Below are positions 25,811 through 34,372 of a stretch of 64,000 nucleotides of DNA, piece by piece. The notes beneath the pieces are model-generated. The model was not told the origin of the DNA and did no database searches. It worked only from the letters and a program-made list of their open reading frames with translations. This DNA comes from an uncultured Woeseiaceae bacterium (GTDB taxonomy: Bacteria; Pseudomonadota; Gammaproteobacteria; Steroidobacterales; Woeseiaceae): contig CALZMQ010000016.1 in assembly GCA_945788625.1 (NCBI GenBank), positions 124,001-188,000 on the forward strand. The letters are read 5' to 3'. Position numbers and translations under genes: made by a program. Each line of letters starts with the position of its first letter. The stretch's first letter is position 1.

Positions 25811-26598
25811 TAGCCGCGCGCGTTCCGATCGTTGAGCGCGCGCGCCTGCCCGATCCAGTCCTCGCGGTAGATTCGGCTGTGGAAGCCCTTGAGTCGCTTG
25901 GCGACGCGATCGATGTCGTATTCGCTCATGTCGGCGATCTGTTGAAAGCGGAAGATGCCCATCTCGTTCAGTGTCTTCTCGATGGCGGGCCCGACACCTT
26001 TGATCTTCTTGAGATTGTCCCTGAGGCTCCTGATGTCGTGCGCATTGGCAAGTGGTTCGTCTATCGTATCGTTCGACGCATCGCGGCCGTCGGTGAGCGC
26101 GTCGGGATCGCGCACGGGTTCGATGCGTGTCTGGCCTACGTCACGCGCGCTCTCCAGTTGGTCGATGCGATCACGCGCCTCCCCGAGTTCGGCCTCGAGC
26201 TGCCTGGCTTCCTCGTCGCGGACTTTGTACCGTTCGATCAGTGGCGGCAGGCGGTTCTGCCAGTTCTCGAGGTCGCGTTTGAGCTGCGCTATTCTTTCGT
26301 CCTTCTGTTTCGATTCCTGGAACTCGTCGGAGCGCGCCGCCATGTCGGTTTCCAGCTTGTCGCGCTGCGTGACGGCGGCCTCGAGATTGCTGCGAATGTC
26401 CTTGATCTCCCGTTGCAGCTCGTCGCGCCTCTCGTAGGCTTCCTGCGCCGACGCCGACAACTCTTTCGCCCGGTTCTTGGCGTCCACGCTCGAGGCCCGG
26501 AACTGGTTGACTTGCTCCATCAGGCCCTTGTTCTGTTCGACGAGTCGATCGTGCTCCGTCCGTTGTGCCTCCAATTGCTGTTGCCACCCGGAATTCAC
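25810..26598 (-). CDS. Coiled-coil protein with C-terminal helix-hairpin-helix domain (anchor encoded in another frame)
   Basis: The frame encodes a long Gln/Glu/Arg/Lys-rich coiled coil (about residues 5-165), an acidic linker, and a C-terminal helix-hairpin-helix module (NLKKIKGVGPAIEKTLNEMG, then RFQQIADMSEYDIDRVAKRL), as in envelope-linked HhH proteins of proteobacteria. The frame continues upstream to 26763, but that part is not protein-like and lacks a membrane anchor. A convincing anchor is instead encoded in another frame (26595-26705), whose TGA overlaps GTG 26598 in GTGA. Either this is a separate 262-aa gene starting at GTG 26598, or one gene broken by a frameshift. The HhH module may bind nucleic acid or protein; the role is unknown. 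Confidence 0.7.
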   Translation of the reverse strand: MNSGWQQQLEAQRTEHDRLVEQNKGLMEQVNQFRASSVDAKNRAKELSASAQEAYERRDELQREIKDIRSNLEAAVTQRDKLETDMAARSDEFQESKQKDERIAQLKRDLENWQNRLPPLIERYKVRDEEARQLEAELGEARDRIDQLESARDVGQTRIEPVRDPDALTDGRDASNDTIDEPLANAHDIRSLRDNLKKIKGVGPAIEKTLNEMGIFRFQQIADMSEYDIDRVAKRLKGFHSRIYREDWIGQARALNDRNARG

Positions 26599-26705
26599 CG
26601 CGGCTTTTTCATCGAACGCTTGCCGCGAATCACCCAACCCACGACCATGCCGAATATGGTCGCCAGAGCTAGCAGTGAAATGTGTACGACGGTGAATTCC
26701 GGCAT
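26595..26705 (-). CDS. Short membrane-anchor reading frame upstream of the coiled-coil gene
   Basis: A 36-codon frame starting at ATG 26705 encodes PEFTVVHISLLALATIFGMV and then VVGWVIRGKRSMKKPR, a single membrane segment followed by positive charges. It has a textbook ribosome site, AAGGAG seven bases upstream, much better placed than for ATG 26709 of the other frame. The frame ends at TGA 26597-26595, overlapping GTG 26598 of the coiled-coil frame. Membrane anchors of this kind open related coiled-coil/HhH proteins, so I infer this is the true N-terminus, separated from the rest by a one-base shift, or a coupled small gene. Confidence 0.6.
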   Translation of the reverse strand: MPEFTVVHISLLALATIFGMVVGWVIRGKRSMKKPR

Positions 26706-26728
26706 TCATGATCTCCTTCGTGGTGTCG

Positions 26729-27946
26729 TCACGACGCAAGTGGTACCTGGTCGACGTCGTCAACGACGCTGCGAATCTGTTCTACGGCCCAGTCGATTTC
26801 CGCCTTGCCAATGACCAGCGGCGGCGCAAGTCGCACCACGGTCGCGTGCGTCTCCTTGCTGAGCAGCCCGCGCTCCATGAGCGCTTCGCAGACGGTTCTG
26901 GCACTTGTGCGTGCCGGCTCAATCTCGACGCCGACGAACAGTCCCTTGCCACGTATGTCCCGAATGACCGGACTATCCAGTTCGCGCAGCCGTTCGATGA
27001 GGTAGTCGCCCATCTCGGCGCTGTTCGCGGCCAGGTCTTCCTCGACGAGAATCTCCAGGGCTTCGAGACCTGCCGCCGCGGCCAGGGGATTGCCGCCGAA
27101 GGTACTGCCGTGATCGCCGGGCGTGAAAACATCCATGACGTCGCGTCGAGCGAGGAACATCGATACGGGGAGAATGCCGCCGCCCAGTGCCTTGCCGAGT
27201 ATCAGTCCGTCCGGTTTCACGCCCTCGTGATCGCAGGCGAGAAACTTGCCGGTACGGCCGAGGCCGGTCTGTATCTCGTCAACGATCAGCAGCACATTGT
27301 TTTCGCGGCACAGGCGCGCGGCGTCCTGCAGGTAACCGCGAGGCGGTATCACGATGCCGCCTTCGCCCTGGATCGGCTCGACGATAAAAGCGGCCGTGTT
27401 CGGATTGATCGCTGCCGCCAAAGCGTCGATGTTGCCGTACTCGACGTTCAGGAAGCCGGGCGGGAACGGACCGAATCCCTGCTGGTATTGTGGTTCGTCG
27501 GACATCGCGACCGCCGCGATGGTGCGGCCGTGGAAGTTGCCGTCGCAGCCGATGATTTCGGCCTGGTTTTCGGCGACGCCCTTGACCGTGTACGCCCACT
27601 TGCGAGCGGCCTTGATCGCCGTTTCCACGGCTTCCGCGCCCGTGTTCATCGGCAACGCCATATCCTGTCCGGTCAGTTCGCAGACGCGTGCGAGGAACGG
27701 ACCGAGCGTATCCGAGTGGAAGGCGCGCGAAACGATCGTGAGGCGCGCGGCCTGTTCCTGGACGGCCTTGACGAGTCGCGGATGGGCATGTCCGTGACTG
27801 ACCGCCGAATAGGCGCTCATCATGTCGAGGTATTTCTTGCCGGCAACGTCCCAGACAAACACGCCCTCGCCGCGCGCGAGAACGACGGGCAACGGATGGT
27901 AGTTATGTGCACAATACTGTGTCTCGAGGTCCAGGCTGGAATCCAT
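26729..27946 (-). CDS. rocD: Ornithine aminotransferase
   Basis: Class III PLP aminotransferase (405 aa) that converts ornithine and 2-oxoglutarate to glutamate semialdehyde and glutamate. The RocD-type block PMNTGAEAVETAIKAARKWA, the FHGRTIAAVAMS segment, EPIQGEGGI, VDEIQTGLGRTGK and the PLP lysine in LGKALGGGILPVS are all present, favouring RocD over acetylornithine or GABA transaminases. It is 23 bases upstream of the anchor reading frame and likely shares its transcript. Ornithine degradation would feed the proline pathway; proC lies about 3 kb away in the same orientation. Confidence 0.92.
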   Translation of the reverse strand: MDSSLDLETQYCAHNYHPLPVVLARGEGVFVWDVAGKKYLDMMSAYSAVSHGHAHPRLVKAVQEQAARLTIVSRAFHSDTLGPFLARVCELTGQDMALPMNTGAEAVETAIKAARKWAYTVKGVAENQAEIIGCDGNFHGRTIAAVAMSDEPQYQQGFGPFPPGFLNVEYGNIDALAAAINPNTAAFIVEPIQGEGGIVIPPRGYLQDAARLCRENNVLLIVDEIQTGLGRTGKFLACDHEGVKPDGLILGKALGGGILPVSMFLARRDVMDVFTPGDHGSTFGGNPLAAAAGLEALEILVEEDLAANSAEMGDYLIERLRELDSPVIRDIRGKGLFVGVEIEPARTSARTVCEALMERGLLSKETHATVVRLAPPLVIGKAEIDWAVEQIRSVVDDVDQVPLAS

Positions 27947-28067
27947 GTCGTTACCGGTTCGTGTCGCCGAGGCCGCCCGACGAGCGGCCTGAATTGCATA
28001 AGGTCATAATTTTACAGTAATAACCACGAAGCAAGCCACTCGCCCGGTGGCGACAATGGAGAACTCC

Positions 28068-28724
28068 ATGGCAAAAACACCCAGATCCGAGAGGCTGTTT
28101 ATCGACGGTCCGGTCGGGCGACTCGAGGCGATCTTCGAATTACCGGCGGAGGCGGAACCGTCGGGTGCGGTCGTGGTTTGTCATCCACACCCGCAACACG
28201 GGGGTACGATGCACAACAAGGTCGCACATTCACTCGCGCGTGCCTTTGTGCACATGGGGTTTGGCGCGTTGCGCTTTAATTTTCGTGGCACGGAGCTGAG
28301 CGAAGGACGCTTCGACGAAGGCGTCGGTGAACTTGACGACGCACTCGCCGCAATCGACTGGTTGGCGGCGAGGCTGCCCGGACCGTCGCTGTGGCTTGCC
28401 GGCTTTTCTTTCGGCGCAGCAATCGCCATCCGCGCCGCTGTAACGACGGGCATCGACGGCCTGGTCAGCGTGGCGCCGGCTGTATCGCGATTTGCCGGCG
28501 GGCTCGCGGCGCAGCCGGAGTGTCCGTGGCTTGTCGTGCAGGGCGACGAAGACGAACTGGTGAGCGTCGCAGAGACGATTGACTGGCTCAACGGCCTGGA
28601 GCCCGGCCCCGAGCTGCTGATCATGTCGGGTGCCGAGCACTTTTTTCACGGCCGCCTGATCGATCTGCGGCAAGCGGTGACCGATTTCGTCACTGACGCC
28701 CGGGAGACGCAAGCGCAGCCATAA
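28068..28724 (+). CDS. Alpha/beta hydrolase
   Basis: A 218-aa serine hydrolase-like protein. The N-terminal oxyanion segment VVVCHPHPQHGGTMHNKV, the nucleophile elbow GFSFGAA and the later residues QGDEDELV and GAEHFFHGRL give the Ser-Asp-His triad. It belongs to the short COG2945-type hydrolases; the substrate is not known. No signal peptide. I chose ATG 28068 (MAKTPRS) because GGAGA sits six bases upstream, over GTG 28047 and ATG 28056. It is transcribed divergently from rocD and ends at a strong bidirectional terminator. Confidence 0.82.
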   Translation: MAKTPRSERLFIDGPVGRLEAIFELPAEAEPSGAVVVCHPHPQHGGTMHNKVAHSLARAFVHMGFGALRFNFRGTELSEGRFDEGVGELDDALAAIDWLAARLPGPSLWLAGFSFGAAIAIRAAVTTGIDGLVSVAPAVSRFAGGLAAQPECPWLVVQGDEDELVSVAETIDWLNGLEPGPELLIMSGAEHFFHGRLIDLRQAVTDFVTDARETQAQP

Positions 28725-28751
28725 AAAAAGCCGGGGCATGCCCGGCTTTTT
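28725..28751. terminator. Bidirectional rho-independent terminator
   Basis: AAAAAGCCGGG (28725-28735) and CCCGGCTTTTT (28741-28751) pair perfectly over 11 bases around a GCATG loop. A-rich and T-rich flanks allow termination on both strands, serving the hydrolase gene (+) and the HU-like gene (-). Confidence 0.9.
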
Positions 28752-28846
28752 CGATCTGTTCGTTAAAGAGCGGCTTCGACGGTCAGGAAGACCTGATGTC
28801 GCGGAGCACATGGATGTGCCAGAGCGACGCGCCGCGATCGAACAAA

Positions 28847-29167
28847 TCAGACCATGTCTTTCAGGCCCTTCAGGGCAGAAACCTTGACGACTTTCGTTGC
28901 AGGCTTGGCCTTGAACATCATCTCCTCGCCCGTGAACGGATTCACGCCCTTGCGAGCTTTTCGGGCCGGTTTTTTCACGACGCGCATTTTCAGGAGACCG
29001 GGAACCGTGAACATGCCCGCGGCGCCACGACCGCCCAGGTTCTTCTTGATCTGACCGTTGAGCGATTCGAAAACTGCCGCAACGTCTTTGCGCGTAAGCC
29101 CGGTGTCGTCGACGATCTTGGCGTAGATTTCGGACTTGGTTGGTGGCTTTTTGGTATTTGCTGCCAT
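28847..29167 (-). CDS. HU/IHF-family DNA-binding protein
   Basis: Nucleoid protein of the HU/IHF fold (106 aa). It has TKSEIYAKIVDDTGLTRKDV and FESLNGQIKKNL at the N-terminal dimer helices, and the DNA-contacting arm has NPFTGEEM, close to the NPxTGE consensus. The C-terminal region is lysine-rich. Such 100-residue HU-like proteins occur in xanthomonads and relatives. ATG 29167 follows GAGGAG; the open frame to 29203 is discarded. Monocistronic, with a terminator further on. Confidence 0.9.
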   Translation of the reverse strand: MAANTKKPPTKSEIYAKIVDDTGLTRKDVAAVFESLNGQIKKNLGGRGAAGMFTVPGLLKMRVVKKPARKARKGVNPFTGEEMMFKAKPATKVVKVSALKGLKDMV

Positions 29168-29325
29168 GAAAAACTGACTCCTCAGATAAAGAAAAACGAG
29201 CAAGGGCTCGCGCCAAAACGGGCAGTGCCCGCGTCAAAAGCAGCGCGACGATAACACATGTTTTGCAGGTGCGTAAGCGTAAACACGCCTTTTTCCCGGG
29301 TTTTTTAAGGGCGATGTCGTGGGGC

Positions 29326-29352
29326 GAAAAAAACGGGCGCGATGGCGCCCGT
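29326..29352 (-). terminator. Rho-independent terminator after the DUF4426 gene
   Basis: On the minus strand ACGGGCGC and GCGCCCGT form a perfect 8-base-pair stem with a four-base loop followed by six T. It lies 24 bases after the stop codon of the DUF4426 lipoprotein gene. Confidence 0.88.
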
Positions 29353-29375
29353 CGTATGCCCAATTTGCGGCACGC

Positions 29376-29858
29376 TCAGTCGGTGTAGAACTGCCGTTTG
29401 AATCGAACGTCGGCGGCCTTCTCCTCTCCGTCGGGTCGAACCCTGATATCGAATATCAGGGTTTCGCGATTCGCGACGGCCGTTTCGCCAATGTAGTAGA
29501 TCGCGACCACGTCACCGGGCTCTTCGATTTTTCGCATGGTGACGTTCTTGAGTTGTCCGGTCAGGTTCACCGTCTTGACGGTGACCTCCGCAGTTACCGG
29601 CATGCTGTCGGACTTCCTGATAACCGACACATTGAGCATCGCGCGGTTCTTACTGCGCAGGATGTCGTAGTTGCGCGCGACCTCAGGCGGCAGCTGGTCG
29701 GTGGATTGGGCGCTGAAATGAATGACGTGAGCGCCGATGTCCGCGGACGTGGCGCCTGCCGGCTGTGCCTCCGGTACATTCGCGGAGTCGCCGGCACCAC
29801 CGCAGGCCGATAAAAATGCGAGCAACGACAAAGAGATAATCGTTCTTGTGATCGTCAT
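29376..29858 (-). CDS. DUF4426 lipoprotein
   Basis: A 160-aa predicted lipoprotein: MTITRTIISLSLLAFLSACG gives a signal with lipobox LSAC. The mature part matches the DUF4426 family (HVIHFSAQSTDQLPPEVARN, then MLNVSVIRKSDS) whose members sit near yggT-proC-yggS in Pseudomonas. Function is unknown. ATG 29858 is used because it begins the signal peptide and follows GGGGGC; the frame to 29882 adds nothing. A terminator follows. It lies 66 bases from yggT on the same strand. Confidence 0.82.
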   Translation of the reverse strand: MTITRTIISLSLLAFLSACGGAGDSANVPEAQPAGATSADIGAHVIHFSAQSTDQLPPEVARNYDILRSKNRAMLNVSVIRKSDSMPVTAEVTVKTVNLTGQLKNVTMRKIEEPGDVVAIYYIGETAVANRETLIFDIRVRPDGEEKAADVRFKRQFYTD

Positions 29859-29924
29859 GAAACTTGCCCCCTTTTTCGCCACTATAAACCATTCGCAGCC
29901 GCGAAATAACTCATCAGAGGTTCC

Positions 29925-30485
29925 CTAGATGCTCAGCGGCTTGAAACCGTTGACGACAATCGTCGCGGCAAGCAGCAGGATGATCGCAAATATCGGTGAA
30001 ATATCGAAACCGCCGAGCGGCGGAATAATTCGTCGGAACGGCCTCAGGACCGGCTCGGTCAGCGTGGCGATGATCGCCGTTGCCGGATTGTAGGTCCCCT
30101 GGGCCACCCAGCTCAGGATTATGCGAATGATAATTGCGTAAACGAACAGATTGATGGACAAGACGACCAGCTTCACGATCGCGGTGACGGCAATCGGAAC
30201 GATCCCGGCGCTATGCCCGACGATGACGAGCAACAGCAGGACCGTCAGGTACTGGATGATGAATGCGACCAGTACCGTCGCAGTGTCCAGGCGCCCGAAT
30301 GACGGCACGATACGGCGAACGGGAATGACAACGGGCGACGTGAATCGAAGAATGCCCTGCGCGAGCGGATTGCGGAAATCCGCCTGCAGCCAGGGCAACC
30401 AGAAGCGCAGCAGCAGCACGAGCAGGTAAAGGCTCGTCACTGCATTGACGATGAACACGATTGCGGATGAGATATTCGATGGCAT
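29925..30485 (-). CDS. yggT: YggT family membrane protein
   Basis: Integral membrane protein of 186 aa made of two repeats of the YggT domain; hydrophobic segments appear near residues 7-27, 66-90, 95-117 and 158-180. Segments LLRFWLPWLQADFRNPLAQ and ILSWVAQGTYNPAT resemble each other, as expected for the repeat. Its role is uncertain; it has been linked to osmotic or division phenotypes in some bacteria. It ends the group yggS-proC-yggT, with a three-base gap after proC. Confidence 0.88.
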   Translation of the reverse strand: MPSNISSAIVFIVNAVTSLYLLVLLLRFWLPWLQADFRNPLAQGILRFTSPVVIPVRRIVPSFGRLDTATVLVAFIIQYLTVLLLLVIVGHSAGIVPIAVTAIVKLVVLSINLFVYAIIIRIILSWVAQGTYNPATAIIATLTEPVLRPFRRIIPPLGGFDISPIFAIILLLAATIVVNGFKPLSI

Positions 30486-30488
30486 GCG

Positions 30489-31331
30489 TCAGTCCTGGTG
30501 GCTGGCCTCGTGCGCCTTGTCGGCGAGTTCGACCGCGCGATCGCGGGCGGCGGTAACGGCAGCGCTGAAGATATCACGAAAGTTCGTGCCGTCGAGGTAG
30601 TCGAACGCGGCCGCTGTAGTGCCGCCGGGGGAGCGAACGCGTGCGATGAGCGAGTCCATGGTTTCGCCGGATTGTTCGGCCATCTCGCCGGCGCCGCGAG
30701 CCGTTTCGAGCACCAGCGCCAGCGCCGAATCGTGATCGAGCCCCATGTCCTCGGCGACCTTCACCAGCATGTCGACAAGCAGGTAGAAATAGGCGGGGCC
30801 GGTTCCGGAGACAGCAGTGACGGTGTCGATGTCTTCTTCGGTCGGCACTGTAATGACGGGTCCGGTCGTGGAAACGATGTTATTTGCCGCCCGGCGTTGT
30901 TCCTTGGTCGTCCGTGCGTTGGCAAACATGCCCGAAATGCCCAGGCGCAGCAGCGCGGCCTGGTTGGGCATGACGCGCACGACGGAAAGGCCGCCGCCGA
31001 GCCATGAATCGATGTCGCTGCTGCGCACGCCGGCCGCGATCGAAATGACCAGCGGCTTCGTTCGCTGCACCACAGCGGCCAGTGGTTTGCAGACATCGGA
31101 CAGGATCTGCGGTTTGACCGCGAGCACGACGCATTCGGCTTCGCGGACGACCTCTTCATTGTGTTCGCGGATGGTCGTTCCCGGCAGCTCGTTGGCGAGA
31201 CTTTCACGGTGCGCCGCGAGCGGTTCCGAGATCAGGATATGGCGCGCCTCGTATCCGGCGGCGAGCATGCCGCCTACCAAAGCCCGGGCCATGTTGCCGC
31301 CGCCTACAAATGCTACCTTTCCGTAATCCAT
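30489..31331 (-). CDS. proC: Pyrroline-5-carboxylate reductase
   Basis: Last step of proline synthesis, reducing pyrroline-5-carboxylate with NAD(P)H. The 280-aa protein begins KVAFVGGGNMARALVGGML (Rossmann loop), has VLAVKPQILSDV, VVRVMPNQAALL and the C-terminal signature VSGTGPAYFYLLVDML followed by RVRSPGGTTAAAFDYL. ATG 31331 fits the family; the frame to 31547 overlaps yggS and is discarded. It follows yggS with a 14-base gap. Confidence 0.95.
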   Translation of the reverse strand: MDYGKVAFVGGGNMARALVGGMLAAGYEARHILISEPLAAHRESLANELPGTTIREHNEEVVREAECVVLAVKPQILSDVCKPLAAVVQRTKPLVISIAAGVRSSDIDSWLGGGLSVVRVMPNQAALLRLGISGMFANARTTKEQRRAANNIVSTTGPVITVPTEEDIDTVTAVSGTGPAYFYLLVDMLVKVAEDMGLDHDSALALVLETARGAGEMAEQSGETMDSLIARVRSPGGTTAAAFDYLDGTNFRDIFSAAVTAARDRAVELADKAHEASHQD

Positions 31332-31345
31332 GCGTTTCCCGTTCC

Positions 31346-32029
31346 CTACTGTCGCTCGCCAAACACGGCGGTACCGATACGCACAATCGTTGCGCCCTCG
31401 AAAATCGCCGCCCGGAAATCCTCGCTCATGCCCATCGACAGGGTGTCGATGGCAATGCCGTCGTCGCGGAGCGCCTCCGCCAGTTTCCGGAGGGTCGCGA
31501 AGGGTATCCGCTGCGCTTCGAATTCGTGTCGAATCGCCGGCAGGCACATCAGCCCGCGAAGCCGGATGTTCGGCAGGTCCCTGCAGGCTGCCGCAAGCTC
31601 GGGCAATGCGTCAACGGCGACGCCGGACTTCCCCGGCTCGTTGTCGACGTTCACCTGCAGGCAGACGTTTAGCGGCTCGAGCTCATCCGGCCGCTGCCGG
31701 CTGAGCCGCGTTGCGGTCTTCGGTTTGTCGATAGTGTGCACCCAGTCAAAGTATTCGGCCACGGCGCGTGTTTTATTGCTCTGGAGGTGGCCGATGAAGT
31801 GCCAGGTCAGGCCTTTGGCGGCCGTGGCCTGGATCTTGTCGAGCCCCTCCTGGACGAAGCTTTCGCCGAAATCGCGTTGGCCGGCAGACGCCGCCGCCAG
31901 AATGCTCTCGACCGGCTGTTTTTTGCTCACCGCGAGCAATTGGACTGTATCCGGCTCGCGTTCTGCCTGGACGGCTGTAATCGCCAGCAAATCGCGGATT
32001 TTTCGCAGGTTTTCCGTGACTCTAATCAC
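31346..32029 (-). CDS. yggS: YggS family pyridoxal phosphate homeostasis protein
   Basis: PLP-binding protein (227 aa) that maintains free PLP and amino acid balance. The PLP lysine lies in LLAVSKKQPVESI, followed by DFGESFVQEGLDKI, WHFIGHLQSNKTRAVA, LRGLMCLPA and LSMGMSEDFRAAI. I use GTG 32029 since E. coli YggS begins at the equivalent place and a longer frame to 32098 would run into the pilT promoter region. Divergent from pilT; next to proC as in many proteobacteria. Confidence 0.9.
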   Translation of the reverse strand: MIRVTENLRKIRDLLAITAVQAEREPDTVQLLAVSKKQPVESILAAASAGQRDFGESFVQEGLDKIQATAAKGLTWHFIGHLQSNKTRAVAEYFDWVHTIDKPKTATRLSRQRPDELEPLNVCLQVNVDNEPGKSGVAVDALPELAAACRDLPNIRLRGLMCLPAIRHEFEAQRIPFATLRKLAEALRDDGIAIDTLSMGMSEDFRAAIFEGATIVRIGTAVFGERQ

Positions 32030-32050
32030 GTTTTGGTCCGGGTGCTTCGC

Positions 32051-32056
32051 TATACT
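32051..32056 (+). promoter_or_regulatory. Possible -10 element for pilT
   Basis: TATACT, one mismatch from TATAAT, lies 57 bases before the pilT start in the gap after yggS. No good -35 is visible at 16-18 bases, so only the -10 is proposed. The pilT ribosome site GAGGGAGA precedes ATG 32113. Confidence 0.35.
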
Positions 32057-32112
32057 AGGCTCAATTCGTTCCGGGTTATGGTAAGTCCGGAACTCCACAC
32101 TGAGGGAGAAAC

Positions 32113-33153
32113 ATGGCCGTAGACGTTGCCCAGCTTTTGTCGTTCACGGTAAAAAACAACGCCTCTGACCTGCATTTGTCGGGTGGTGTACCGCCCATGA
32201 TCCGCGTTGATGGCGACATCAAACGTATCAACATGCCGGCGCTCACTCACAAAGACGTCAATAGCATGGTGTACGACATCATGAATGACAAGCAGCGCAA
32301 GGACTACGAGGAGTTCCTCGAGACCGACTTTTCCTTCGAAATTCCGAAGCTCGCCCGTTTTCGCGTCAATGCGTTCAACCAGAACCGCGGCTCCGCGGCC
32401 GTGTTTCGAACCATTCCCTCGGAAATCCTGACGCTCGATGATCTGGGCGCGCCTGCGATTTTCAAGGACGTATCGATGCACCCGCGCGGCATCGTACTGG
32501 TTACCGGCCCGACCGGCTCGGGCAAGTCGACGACGCTGGCGGCGATGGTCGACTACATCAACGAAAACAAGCCCGACCACATTCTGACGATCGAGGATCC
32601 GATCGAGTTCGTGCACGAATCGAAGAAATCGCTCATCAACCAGCGTGAAGTCCATCGTGACACGCTGGGCTTCAACGAAGCTTTGCGTTCTGCGTTGCGC
32701 GAAGACCCGGACGTGGTGCTGGTGGGCGAGTTGCGTGACCTCGAAACCATTCGCCTGGCCTTGACGGCCGCCGAGACAGGTCACCTCGTATTCGGGACGC
32801 TGCATACGAGTTCGGCTGCGAAAACGATCGACCGTATTGTCGACGTATTCCCGGCGGCCGAAAAAGAGATGGTTCGCGCCATGCTCTCGGAGTCACTGCG
32901 CGCCGTCATATCGCAAACACTTCTGAAGAAAGTCGGCGGCGGTCGTATTGCCGCCCACGAGATCATGATCGGCACGCCCGCAATTCGTAACCTGATTCGC
33001 GAAGGCAAGATCGCGCAAATGTACTCCGCAATTCAGACTGGCCAGGGTGCGGGCATGCATACACTGGATCAGAACCTGTCCGACTTATTGAAGAAAGGGC
33101 TGATCAACAAGGAAGAGGCTCGTTTCAGGGCGGTCAGCAAGGAAAATTTCTAG
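32113..33153 (+). CDS. pilT: Type IV pilus retraction ATPase PilT
   Basis: Hexameric cytoplasmic ATPase that depolymerises the pilus to give twitching motility. The 346-aa protein closely follows P. aeruginosa PilT: ASDLHLSGGVPPMIRVDGD at the start, Walker A GPTGSGKSTT, the Asp box TIEDPIEFVH, Walker B DPDVVLVGELRDLE, the His box TAAETGHLVFGTLHTSSAA and the conserved C-terminal AIRNLIREGKIAQMYSAIQ. GAGGGAGA precedes ATG. It is followed by two more ATPases of the family on the same strand. Confidence 0.97.
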   Translation: MAVDVAQLLSFTVKNNASDLHLSGGVPPMIRVDGDIKRINMPALTHKDVNSMVYDIMNDKQRKDYEEFLETDFSFEIPKLARFRVNAFNQNRGSAAVFRTIPSEILTLDDLGAPAIFKDVSMHPRGIVLVTGPTGSGKSTTLAAMVDYINENKPDHILTIEDPIEFVHESKKSLINQREVHRDTLGFNEALRSALREDPDVVLVGELRDLETIRLALTAAETGHLVFGTLHTSSAAKTIDRIVDVFPAAEKEMVRAMLSESLRAVISQTLLKKVGGGRIAAHEIMIGTPAIRNLIREGKIAQMYSAIQTGQGAGMHTLDQNLSDLLKKGLINKEEARFRAVSKENF

Positions 33154-33192
33154 GGTCGGCAACGGTCGCCGGCCTGCAGGGAGACGAGGACA

Positions 33193-34350
33193 ATGGAACG
33201 CGAACAAGCAGTAAGACTGACACAGAATCTGCTGCGCAAGATGGTGGAGCGAGAGGGCTCCGACCTATTCCTTACGGCGGCTTTTCCGCCGGCAATCAAA
33301 GTCGACGGCACCATTCACAAGGCAACCGACACGCCGTTGTCTCCGGACCAGGCTGCAATGATGGTGCGTTCGATCATGAACGACAAGCAGATCAAGGAGT
33401 TCGACGCCACCAAGGAATGCAACTTCGCGATCGCCCCGCAGGGCATAGGCCGCTTCCGCGTGAGTGCGTTCATCCAGCAGGGCATGGTTGGCGCCGTCCT
33501 GCGAACGATTACCACCGAGATTCCCACGCTGGAAGACCTGGATTTGCCGCCGATCCTGAAGGACATCGTGATGAACAAGCGCGGCCTGTGCATCGTCGTG
33601 GGCGGCACGGGTTCGGGTAAGTCGACCACGCTGGCGGCAATGATCGGGCATCGCAACGAGAGTTCGCGCGGCCATATTATTTCCATCGAAGATCCGGTCG
33701 AGTACGTTCATCCCCACAAAGGCTGCGTGATTACCCAACGCGAGGTCGGTGTCGACACCGAGACCTGGCATGCGGCTCTGAAAAACACGCTGCGCCAGGC
33801 ACCGGACGTCATTCTTATCGGCGAGATCCGTGACAAGGAGACGATGGAATACGGCATCCAGTTTGCCGAAACCGGTCATCTCTGCCTTGCGACCCTGCAT
33901 GCCAACAGCGCGAACCAGGCGCTCGATCGCATCATCAACTTTTTCCCGGAAGAGCGCCGCCAGCAGCTGCTGATGGACCTGTCGCTCAATACCAAGGCAT
34001 TCGTGTCGCAGCGTCTCGTGCCACGCGAGGGCGGCATCGGTCGCGTCGCCGCAATGGAGATCATGCTCAATACGCCGCTGGTACAGGATCTGATCTTCAA
34101 GGGCGAGGTCGGGCAGATCAAGGAGATCATGGCCAAGTCGACACGGCTCGGCATGCAGACCTTCGACCAGGCGCTGTTCTACCTGTATGAGGAGGGCACG
34201 ATTTCCTACGAGGAAGCCATGCGCAACGCCGACTCGAAGAACGAGCTCAGGCTGCGTATCAAGCTAGAGAGCAAGCGCGACTCCTCGATTGCGGACCAGC
34301 AATCGGAGAGCCTCAGGATCATGGAAGAAGATACCGCTCAAACCTTCTGA
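33193..34350 (+). CDS. pilU: PilT-dependent retraction ATPase PilU
   Basis: Accessory retraction ATPase that adds force in cooperation with PilT. The 385-aa protein has MVEREGSDLFLTAAFPP, Walker A GGTGSGKSTT, SIEDPVEYVHPHKGC, Walker B APDVILIGEIRDKETM, and ETGHLCLATLHANSANQALD, and the C-terminal tail beyond the ATPase core that marks PilU. Identity of the segments with P. aeruginosa PilU is clear. It follows pilT by 39 bases and precedes a second PilU-like gene by 22 bases. Confidence 0.93.
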   Translation: MEREQAVRLTQNLLRKMVEREGSDLFLTAAFPPAIKVDGTIHKATDTPLSPDQAAMMVRSIMNDKQIKEFDATKECNFAIAPQGIGRFRVSAFIQQGMVGAVLRTITTEIPTLEDLDLPPILKDIVMNKRGLCIVVGGTGSGKSTTLAAMIGHRNESSRGHIISIEDPVEYVHPHKGCVITQREVGVDTETWHAALKNTLRQAPDVILIGEIRDKETMEYGIQFAETGHLCLATLHANSANQALDRIINFFPEERRQQLLMDLSLNTKAFVSQRLVPREGGIGRVAAMEIMLNTPLVQDLIFKGEVGQIKEIMAKSTRLGMQTFDQALFYLYEEGTISYEEAMRNADSKNELRLRIKLESKRDSSIADQQSESLRIMEEDTAQTF

Positions 34351-34372
34351 GCGGCGCAGGGACTACTCATCG

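Noticed and set aside
26600..26615. Canonical -1 slippery heptamer at the anchor/coiled-coil junction
   Set aside because: Only five A followed by G (GATGAAAAAG) are present, not A AAA AAG; the site is at best weak, so I report the split without claiming programmed frameshifting.
26708..28009. 433-codon plus-strand frame opposite rocD
   Set aside because: RocD motifs are complete on the minus strand; the plus frame has no family character.
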